A stretch of 64,000 nt of DNA from Sialis fuliginosa (lineage: Eukaryota > Arthropoda > Insecta > Megaloptera > Sialidae), in the NCBI GenBank assembly GCA_961205875.1, contig OY540810.1:16926001-16990000 (forward strand). The letters run 5' to 3'. The position numbers and the translations under genes were made by a program. The notes below the pieces were generated by a model. It was given only the letters and a program-made list of their open reading frames with translations, was not told where the DNA came from and did no database searches. This document shows positions 25,408 to 36,600 of this stretch, piece after piece. The first letter of the stretch is position 1; each line of letters opens with the position of its first letter.

Positions 25408-26361
25408 TCCATACTAATATTATAAATGCGAAAGTGTGTTTGTCTGTCTGTTTTCTGTTTGTTACCTTTTCACGGCTAAACCGCTTTACCGATTTTGATG
25501 AAATTTGGCAGTGTGATAGCTTGCATCCCGAGGACGGACATAGGCTATTTCGTTTCTTAAAAATTCAACCCCTAAGAAATTGCAAGGGGGTAGAAATTTT
25601 TTAATTTTTTTTAGTAATTATTATTTTACCCCCCGATACATATGAAGGGTTGTAAGTGGTTTTATTCGATCCGGCGGGAAAAATACCACGGGGGCGTAGG
25701 TTTTAGGGGGCAAAACAACCCTCTATCTCGCATAGGAGCCGAGATATTTACGATTTTGTATAATGAAAGAAAACTAAAAATAAGAAAAATTTTATATTTT
25801 ACCCCCTGTCACATATGAAGAGTTGTAATTGATTACATTCGATCTGGCGGGCAAAAATACTACGGAAGAGGGATTATTAGGGGGACAAAACAACCACTTA
25901 TCTTACATAGGAGTCGCGACTTATATTATAAATGCGAAAGTGTATCTCTCAGTCTGTCTATTTGTTACCTGTTCACGACTAAACTGCTTTACCGATTTTG
26001 ATGAAATTTGGCAGTGAGATGGCTTACATCCCAAGGACGGATTAAGGCTATTTCATATCTCGAAAATTCAACCCCTAAGGAATTGCAAGGGGGAGGAAAA
26101 TTTTAAATTTTTTTTAGTAATTAATATTTTACCCGTTACATATGAAGGGTTGTAAGTGGTTTTATTCGATCCAGCGGGAAAAATACCACGGGAGTGGGGG
26201 TTTTAGGGCGGAAAAACCCCTCTATCTCGCATAGGAGCCGACACATTTACGATTTTGTATAATTAAAGAAAACTAAAAATAAGATAAATTTAATATTTTA
26301 CCCCCTGTCACATATGAAGGGTTTCGAAATCCACGCGAGCGAAGTCGCGGGTAGCAGCTAG
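25408..26361 (+). mobile_element. Non-autonomous Helitron
   Basis: Begins TCCATACTAATATTATAAAT and ends GCGGGTAGCAGCTAG, inserted between A (25407) and T (26362). Just before the end is a hairpin (CGCGA, loop, TCGCG at about 26334-26349). The 5' TC, 3' CTAG, A/T insertion and 3' hairpin are the Helitron signature. The interior has a direct duplication with a period of about 510 bp (TATTATAAATGCGAAAGTGT recurs near 25925). No Rep/helicase. Confidence 0.75.
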
Positions 26362-26729
26362 TAATTTATATAATAGTAAACGCGATCGCTACAGGTTAAT
26401 ATTGTAAAACCTTGAGCGGTGAATTTTTAAACCCATTTTTTTTATATATATATTACCTACAAAAAAATTTATAAAAATGAAAAAGATGTGATTTAATCTT
26501 TAAAAATCTTAAATAAAAAAATATATGTATGTATGAGTTAAACATAAACAGCATACATATGTCAATTTATAAGAAATTAAAAAAATTAACATTAATTTCA
26601 GTTTAATAAATATACGAAATTTGATTTAAATTCAGTCTTTATTTATTTTTTATTTCACGCGAAAATGTATAATTTTGTCGGTGTGCCAGCTATTGAGAAA
26701 CTCTGTTATAAATATAAAGTAATATAGTT

Positions 26730-27187
26730 ATGTCCGGTATTATAAACGATAGCTAACAAAATTTGCTAACTTGCATGCACTTTCAAATGAGGTTTCAAAC
26801 CTATCTGACAGTTCTCTTGAAGTTTTATGAAGTTTACAGAAAATGTATAATTTTGCCGGTGTGTCAGCTAATTGAGAAACACTGTTATAAATATAAATTA
26901 ATATAGTAATACAAGCTAACAAAATTTTCTAGCTTGCAAGCACTTTCAAATTAGCTTTCAAACCTATCTGATAGTTCTCTTGAAGTTTTATGAGGTGTTT
27001 GGCAAGTTTCGAGCACATAAGTATGAAAATTATTTTATACGGTCAGAGTAGCTAATTGTGTTATAAGTTGAAGTATCACTGCTCTAAATTCCATAACTAA
27101 TCCATAGATACTATCACATAATAATTACCACATTTGAAAGTGCTTACTAGCTAGCAAATTTGTTAGCTCTTTTATAATACCGGACAT
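26730..27187. mobile_element. MITE with ATGTCCGGTATTATAA ends
   Basis: Terminal inverted repeats ATGTCCGGTATTATAA and TTATAATACCGGACAT, followed inward by AGCTA[GA]CAAA and CACTTTCAAAT repeats. Same family as 43114-43399 and its array copies. It carries an internal partial duplication: CTTGCA[AT]GCACTTTCAAAT occurs near 26772 and 26932. Confidence 0.75.
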
Positions 27188-27670
27188 TAGTCATTTTTTT
27201 TTAAATTATACTAACGATTTAAAAATAAAAAATAATTATGTAAACATATTTATTATATTATATACATTAATAAATATTTATAATTCAAATATTATGTCGT
27301 GTTTAGACCAGAAAGACAAAACAGCAAGATTGTTTTTTGACAAAATTGCAACAAAAATTTTTAAATACGAAGGGTTTTAAAAACCCTGTGTTCTATTTTG
27401 TCATACGTATAGAGTATAGAGGTCTTGTAGGTCAGGACGCATTGGGAATAATAATAATAATAAATAGTTACATTATATTACTGTATAGAAAATATGATTT
27501 ATTTTCCGTTACAAAAATATTATTTATAATAACTATTTTACCTACACTTATTTAAGTAGTCACAACTCTGATATTTTTACAAGAAAAATGTAAATAGTAA
27601 GTAAGAATATTATTAATAATTTTCTCTTAACTAGGTATATTATTCGAATAAAAATATTCATTTTTCAATA

Positions 27671-27676
27671 TTTATT
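27671..27676 (-). promoter_or_regulatory. Probable polyadenylation signal of gene C
   Basis: AATAAA on the minus strand, within 20 nt after the gene C stop in exon 10. Confidence 0.45.
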
Positions 27677-27689
27677 AAAAATTAATCTA

Positions 27690-30600
27690 TTATCTTCTAT
27701 ATACTGGCTTTCTCCGTATTTCATTTCTTTGATTTTCTCCTGCAATTTCAACCAATAGCACTAAAAATAAGATAACAATTTTATTTTACTTTTCGTAAGT
27801 ATCTAATTTTAAAATATATGTATGTAATTTTTAAATCTTTTTATGAAGTCGCCAGTGGAGGCGTGAAAAATTCTCACGTCAGTGGAACGTTGGGTTAAAT
27901 TGACATCATGGGCTATTTAATTAACTAATTATTTTATTATTAAATAAAACATGACATTAAATCCCCAGTCTAATATAAATTACATAATATACCACATTTG
28001 TTTATTTTTATTTTTAAGATTAGTGAATATATACAACAAAAAAATTATGAAAACGTAAAATTATCTAAATCACAACAATATTGATAAAATATGTCTTAAA
28101 CATGGTTTAAACAACAAGTGGAGGGTTTGAATATTGAATTAATTCAATATCTTTCGGATCTGATAATTTTTTTAATGAGATTGTTGTTATAAAACAGGAA
28201 CGTTGGGTCAGATTGACTCATCAACAACTTTGAGGAGGAATAACACACCACGTTTCTGTGATAAACTCAAACTAATTAATGTCAGCTGTATAAAATAATT
28301 CAGTTTGAAGGTAGACTGGCGGATAAGTAAATAAATAATTTCGTTTTGTGAATAGGGTTCTCCATAGATGTCGTTAAGTCAAATCGACCACACGCCTTCA
28401 CTGGCGGGTTAATTATACGTACTAAAAATCTTCATAGGTAGGGGTTTTCTTATACCATTTCCAACGAACTTCATTTTAGTAATTTTGGTTTTGGTTTCTA
28501 TATTTCGTCCGCGAATCAGACAACGGGGAAGTTTCTCCATCTCCATTAAGAAACACGACTGTTTTACCAAACGCAGTACATGACCTTCCCGGATCAAACA
28601 CTGTGAAATACAAACAAGTTATTTTGAAGTATTATATAATTTTCAAATTCTATGTAATATAATACTCTTGCCAAACGCCGCAGTTTATAATCAAAAGATC
28701 AGAAACTAATAATACAGACCCACAGAAAAGATAATCTAGTGAATAAATTTTGTAAATCAGATTTTTCTCTTTAATTCATTTTTTTGTGTCGTTTTTCGGC
28801 CATTTTTGAGCGAGTTGTTTGCGAAATTGCGTAAAAAAACCATGCATTTAACAATTAACGCCTATAACCAGGAAACAAATGATAGTATATTTAAAAAAAA
28901 TTCAACTAACTCGGTAAAAATGGTTATATAGAACAATGCAAAAAAAATGAAGAGGAAAGTCTGATATACAAAAGTCATTTATTAGATTTGGTAAAAATAC
29001 GTATTATGGTCCATGGAGGCTCTCAAAACTGATATTAATATTCTTCTAGGGGGAGGGTAGTACCATTTTTGGTCATTGTATTCGATTTCAACGCCCAAAA
29101 ATATTTAAGGAAAACATAGCCTGATTAAAAATCATAAATGTGAAAACAGTTTTTTAGGTACTCGAAAGTGAAGTCAATTAAGTATAATTTTTCAACTACT
29201 GCACACCTGAATATCGTTAACAGCTAGACCGACCATTAAGTTGACCAGTGTTATACTTGTAACGACCAGAAAAACAATGAACAGAATTCGTGACGTCACA
29301 TGGAGTCCCGATAGAGTATCCAGTTCAAACGTCATTGTTTTGTTTTCATTAGTATTTTCCGTCATTGTTCTTTCGTAATGTTCCTCTAACGGTTGAAACA
29401 AGTCCGAGTATTCGAATTCTCCTAACATCATTGTCAACGTTTTCACGAAGGACCTCCATATGTAACGGAAATTTGTCGAAGAATGGAATTGTACAGAAAA
29501 ACTGATCGCAAATCCGAAAATAACACAACTGAATGTCAGCAATACCTGTAAAAAAAACAGTATTTAAAAATATATTTACTGAACCATTTTGAAGCTAAAG
29601 TGACTAACAATTACATTCCATAATATTTTTTACTTTTATAACACATACAGACCAAAATTAGTACATCTTAACCCCTTTTTCTAGCAAAACAGTGTCTATT
29701 GACTATGTCACATTTTTATCTATTTTCGGTAAACCGGAAATTGGATTTTAATGACATGTAACATTTTTTCATCAGGTCAACAAAAAGCAATAAACGAAGA
29801 AACAGTATTACTGTTTTCCGATTTCGGTACGGAATACTATTTTGCTTCGTCACAATACCAAAGATACAAGACGCTTTGTGGTCATTTAAAAATGAGAAAA
29901 AAATTGATTTCAAAATTTTAAATTGATCTTTCTGTTTCAGGTCAAAACAAACACTTTTCGTTCCGTGTCTGTTTGTGTGTCTGTCGAGTGAATTCTTGTC
30001 ACACGCATAAATTGTATAAAATTAAATGGTTAACCAATGCCAGGCAATTTGTTTGAACACTTTATCGGGTTTTATTTAAATTGTTAAATATTTAACTACC
30101 TTTGGTAAATTTAGCACGAGGAAGCACTGTGCATTTACTTGGCAGATGTGTTTAAAAAAAATAAAAATTGAAATTAAAATATTCCCGACAAACCTTGCAA
30201 ATATTTTTGGCAACACTAACAAAGAGTAAAGTGTAGTAACCACAAGTTGGAAGTCTTCCGATGTACAGCATCAACTGTGTCCAGACCAACAGAACTCCGT
30301 AACTAGCAACGTGAAGGATCCACGTCTTAGGAGGTGTTGTGACGTCTACTGTTATCAATATCGCAAGGATAGCCGCGCCAGAATGGACGTAAGATTCGAT
30401 TTGTTGGAAGAATAATATCTTTGAGAAGAAAACTATAAACAAATAAATTACAATAAAAATTCTACATAAGTTTTAAAAAGAGAATCTTATTTTTTAACTA
30501 AACCGACTAAACCGAGCAAATATCTCTATCGTATACGATGAAGTTTTATATTTTTTTAACTGACGAAATTTTAAAGCAAAAATTACAAGGTTCATATAAA

Positions 30601-33600
30601 AATATTCACCGCTTACGCAGATATTTTTTTACTCTGTTTAAAAAAACTATAGTTTTATATTTATATAGCAAACACCGTTTGGATTTTTTAGTTTGAGATG
30701 ACCTGGAAGATAAATATGGTCGAATACGTGTAGAAGCCAAAATTATTTAAAATAAAAATATAAAAATAATACAATTTGTTCAGTGATAAATAAAAACATG
30801 TTATAAGTTTGAGAGGAATTAAATCGATTTTTTGTAATAAATTTTTTTATATTTACCAATATTTCCACGTTTGTTAGGAAGCACGTTTCTTACGAAAACT
30901 GCCTTTCTATCGAAAACTAGCACGTTTGAATTATTATCACAAAAATTAACACGTTACATATTTTAACGAAAATCTAATGTGCTAGTTTTCGTGGTGAAAA
31001 AGGTTGTTCTAGTCTTCGTATATTTAGTCCTTAAAATATGTCTCTCCTTAATTGTAATTGTAAGTTAATTACTTACATTGAACCAATGACTGTACCAGTA
31101 ATAAGCTAGCCAATGACATAGTCAAGTATCGGAAAACCATGAAGGCGATTTCATCTGTGCCTCCATTTAAAAACAGCATAATAAATGTGGTGTGGCATAT
31201 GACAAAGAATAAGTAAAATATTAACACTATGTAGTAAAACATCCGCAATTTGAACCACTTGAGTCGAAGGTATGTTTCTGTAAAATTACATAATTGTTTA
31301 TGGTAAGTTTTTTATATTTATTATTTTATTGTATAGTATAACACTGGTCGACAAAAAAAAATTGTTTGCTGTAGCGTATACAACAACTTTTTTAGGGTAA
31401 TTTGGGCATGCTGAATCCAAAAATGACCATTGCAAAGAAACGTTTTTAGATATTCAAACAGTCAAACTCGTGTATATATATTTTTTTAATCAAATCAACC
31501 AAAGATAATTCGTAATGTAGCTATGGGTCCTAATTGAACTAAAAAATATTAAATTCATTCATACTCTTCGAAAATCATGTTTCAAACTATTTAAACGATA
31601 AAAAAATCGATTTTTTAGCCATAATTCGGAAATTTTCAAAATTCAAAGAGCTGTTACACAAACAGTTTTTGTTAAATTTTAATGCCATTTACTAAAATTT
31701 GTAGCTTTATCTATCTTCTTTATTGTCTTCAGATTTTAACGTAATCGTTGGCGAAATGTTACTAAAATCGATCCCGCATGTCAAAATTTGTAGTTACGGT
31801 CATTTCCGTTCCTGGCGTAAGTATGACTCGTTAAATAAATTATTACGTTAAAATTTTAACATAATAAAGAAGATAGATAAAGCTACAAATTTAGTAAATT
31901 GCATCAAAATTGGACAAAAATTGTTTGTGTTACAGCACTTTGAATTATGAAAATTGCTTAATTTTGGCTAAAAAATCGATTTTTCTTCGTTTAAAACATG
32001 ATTTTCGAAGGGAATAACTTTATGAACGTGTAATATTCAAGTTTTTTTTTAGTCCAATTAGGATCCTAAGCTACATTATGAATGATCTCTGATGGTATTT
32101 CATAAAAAATGTATATATACGAATTTGAATGTTTGCAAATCGAAAAAAACGTGTTTTTTGCAATATCGCTGATTGAGCAAAATGATGGTCATTTTTGGAT
32201 TCAGCAAACCCAAATTACCCTAGAAAAGTTGTCGTCTACTCTGCAGCAAAATGGCTGTTGACCAGTATAATGTACCTATTAAAGGATGTCCCATAAGTTG
32301 TAGCTTTTGATGGGAATCTGTTGCTTCTAGTAGTATCGATATCATATACATTTGTTTCTGTGATTTGTAATCAAGGAAACTAAAATCTGTAAATATAATT
32401 TTAGTCAGTGAGAAATTTTTCGAAACTAATAAAAGTTTGTAGCAGGGTCAAATGAAGTAACTAAAAAGTATCTTTATTTTTTTCTATGTAATCAAAGTAC
32501 TCTGCCATCTTTTGAAAGCTTTAAGTACTTCATTTACTATATGTAATTTCTCGATTAAAATCTAAATCTGCGAACGAAGAAAGATTTATTTTACTACATT
32601 TATTTACTATTAGAAAATTTAAAAAAAACTGCATTTTTATTAAAAAGACAGTCGTAGAGAGTTTAAGTTATGTAGTGAAGTTCCAGGCAGTGTATTTACA
32701 GTCCTTACACACTAGTGACTTTTAGTAGTGCGACTATCGCGTCATGACATGCTATTGTATGCAGCGCGACTATCGCCACAGTGTGTATGGGTTTTGCGAT
32801 TTACATATAAAACAATGTTAAATGAATGTACGCGATATTCGCGCTGCTAAAAGTCACTAGTGTGTAAAGGATCTTAAAGAGTCATTTCGATTAGATAGAA
32901 GACAGTTTAATGAAGTTCATTAATTAATTCAAAAGCACATTACTAGTAAAGAGTGCAATACGCAAAAACCTATTGGAAGTGAAGAAAAAGTAGCCGTATG
33001 TCTGAGGTAAATAACAAAATTAAATGGTAATATTAAAAAAAAGTATCCACGATCTACGAATCTGTATGTCACATACAACTCGACCCACGTGAACACCGGT
33101 TGGGCCTGTACTCGGCGCGGAATGGGTTCAATATGTACTAATTTTTTGTGAGTTTAAATTAAAAGTCATGGACACTTGGTCTAATATACCTTCAAAGACT
33201 TTGCAGAATCTCGTGGAATCGATGCCACGAGGACTGAGAGCTACCTATATTAAAGAATAAGAATTGACATACGAACTATTAAATATAAAATTAGATCTTT
33301 TAATTATTAAATTTTCAACTAACTTTTGGCATCACAATTTTGATTTTGTGTTGAATTTTATGTCATTTGGTTGTTAATAATAACAATACAATAAATGAAT
33401 TCATTCAAATCGATACGTGTTTATTTTACGTAGCCTCTTCATTTATCAGACAATAATTTCAACTAACTTTTGGGGGCCAGTGTATGTATAGTATAAGTGC
33501 CTACTTATAATTCTTAGTACTAATAGATATTTTTTTAGTAGTATTGTTGACTTAAATTAGTTTTACAAGAGATAGAAATTTCTTTGCAAGGGGTCGAAAA

Positions 33601-36600
33601 ATTCAATTAATGTACAATACGTTGCCTAATCAATAATTTAAAATAGCTTCCCCTACTCCTTCAGATATGGCGAGCAAGCAATTGTGTAAGTTAGACCACC
33701 CAACATTTTATATATACATACCTAAATCCAATTCATAATTAACTGAGTTCGGATCGTTATCTTTAGTAGTGATACATTTATCTAGCATATTCTTGAAGAA
33801 CTTTATCGGTTCAGCCATGTTACGACAGATGGCGTATGGTACAGTCTGGTTCTTTTTGTTCCTGATTGTGACATCGCCACCGTACTTGAGGAGATTTTCT
33901 AGACAATTATTGCAGCCATATTTAGCAGTAAGATGCATTGCTGTGTCTCCTTCAGTGTTCTGATTGTTGATGGATTCTTGGAAGTCTGCATGACTTGTTA
34001 ATATGTTCATACCCTAAATAATTAGTTACGAATTAGTTCTACTAATTCTCATTATGAGGTACCGAGTGAGTCGTTAATAATGTTATAAGGTACTGGCACC
34101 AGTCTTGGATATGACCCCAGTAATGGCTATTTTTTAATTAAATGTACTGAATTAGAAATATTTGTTGATATTTGATTATTACCATTACTGAATATTAATT
34201 TATATACATTTAACTGTCTTACAGCGTGATTTGATGACAATCGGCCAATAGGGGTCAAAATGGTGGACATTTAAACTAATTACACTAGTCGACAAATTCC
34301 AAAAAGTTTTTTGCACATGAAATCGGACCTATATATTATGATAGAGGAGAGTTCAGAGATTTCCGAACCGCTTTCGGATACTCTCCATCACGTCAGGTTT
34401 TTTTTTAAACTGAATTTTTGAAAAAAAGTCATTTTGACTATTCAAGTGCTCATACCTTTCCTTACAGAAACCGTTCCTGAATTGATATTTTTGTTTTCCA
34501 AACTGCGTTGAAAAGAAGAAGGATATAGCTTTCCAACGCGCCATATAGCAGTCAAATCGATCCATTCGTTCTCGCCCTATGCTTACACCTATGTGCAATT
34601 TTATCGAAAAAAATGTGTTTTTTTCACATTTCAACCATTCATTTGTTTTATGAAAAAATATTTATCACATAAAAATGTCCATTTTTATTCATGGATCTCA
34701 TAGAGGAGTCTTCCTAGAGTATTCCTGTTTAAATATCCCCTTGTGCGATAAATAGAACCAAAGATATGGCAATTAACGTGAGGCAACCGATTTTTGGGTT
34801 TTTTCATTTCAATGCATTGTATTAAGTATTATCAAAAAATTTGTTATAATTACATGTGTAATGTTGTTTTGTGAATATTAATATATCATATTCCAATTGT
34901 TTTTCCGTTTCAAGCCTTGATAGTCTGGTGTTGCTGTTAAGTAACGATTTAAAAGTGTTTTTTCGGCCCTTTTCTTTTGTGTAATGCATGAGTGTCTCGG
35001 AGCAGTAACCAACAAAACTCTCTAAGCATTTTGGATACATATAGCCCATTGAAGCGGTCTTCCATGTCGCTTATATCTTGGTGGAAACGTTCACCGTGCT
35101 CGTATGAAAAATCACCCAAATTATCTGGGAAAAATTCAATGTGCGATTTGAGAAAATGCATTTTAAGCATCAAGTTGGATCCAATTGTGTGGCAATTTTT
35201 CAACATTGTTTCCACTAGTTGTTTGTATTTTGGGCTTCTAACATTACCCAAAAAACCGTGAATAACAGCCTCGAAAGAAGCCCATGCGATTTGTTGTTTG
35301 GCAGTTAAAAGAAAGAAATTCTTCTGAATGTAAAGCTGTTCTTATTTGGGGACCAACGAAAATTCCCTCTTCTACTTTGAATCTATTGAAGCGAGGAAAC
35401 ATGCCGTCCAAGAAGTCGATGGCAGCGGTGTTTGTGTTGCTAACTGCTTTGACGAATTGGGTCATCAGCCCAATTTAATGTGTAATGGTGGTAAAATTAT
35501 TTTATCTTTGGGAACAAGTAGTCTGGATTTGACACTGAAAACACCTTACGTATACTTCTATAGGGCCATGTTTCTCTCGTCCAATGCTCGTTATGTGCTT
35601 TACTGTCGTAGAGGTATAAAAATCAGTTATGCTTGGTAAAACCGCTCTGTAAGCCCATTAATACGGCTATTATCTTCAAATTTGCGACTATTTTCAAATT
35701 GTATTTTTCATATAATGTAAATGTTAGAAGCCCAAACTACAAACAACTAGTGGAAACAATGTTGAAAAATTGCCACACAATTGGATCCAACTTGATGCTT
35801 AAAATGCATTTTCTCAAATCGCACATTGAATTTTTCCCAGATAATTTGGGTGATTTTTCATACGAGCACGGTGAACGTTTCCACCAAGATATAAGCGACA
35901 TGGAAGACCGCTTCAATGGGCTGTATGTATCCAAAATGCTTGGAGAGTTTTGTTGGTTACTGCTCCGAGACACTCATGCATTACACAAAAGAAAAGGGCC
36001 GAAAAAACACTTTTAAATCGTTACTTAACAGCAACACCAGACTATCAAGGCTTGAAATGGAAAAACAATTGGAATATGATATATTAATATTCACAAAACA
36101 ACATTACGCATGTAATTATAACAAATTTTTTGATAATACTTAATACAATGCATTGAAATGAAAAAAACCAAAAATCGGTTGCCTCACGTTAATTGCCATA
36201 TCTTTGGTTCTATTTATTGCACAAGGGGATGTTTAAACAGGAATACTCTAGGAAGACTCCTCTATGAGATCCATGAATAAAAATGGACATTTTTATGTGA
36301 TAAATATTTTTTCATAAAACAAATGAATGGTTGAAATGTGAAAAAAACACATTTTTTTCGATAAAATTGCACATAGGTGTAAGCATAGGGCGAGAACGAA
36401 TAGATCGATTTGACTGCTATATGGCGCGTTGGAAAGCTATATCCTTCTTCTTTTCAACGCAGTTTGGAAAACAAAAATATCAATTCAGGAACGGTTTCTG
36501 TAAGGAAAGGTATGAGCACTTGAATAGTCAAAATGACTTTTTTTCAAAAATTCAGTTTAAAAAAAAACCTGACGTGATGGAGAGTATCCGAAAGCGGTTC

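Larger units (their letters stand above)
21813..27689. other. Intergenic spacer between TRPA genes B and C
   Basis: No gene recognised in 5.9 kb. It carries a GTTCCGTACCTC-type repeat, a foldback MITE, a Helitron and a TGTCCGG-family MITE (listed separately). The stretch 22600-22960 looks like decayed repeat (poly-A and simple sequence). Nothing was identified in 23000-23970 or 24265-25400. Confidence 0.6.

Noticed and set aside
35284-35639. Plus-strand ORFs at 35284-35478 and 35346-35639
   Set aside because: Antisense shadows of the decayed GERFHQDI ORF within the palindrome; their peptides show no family features.
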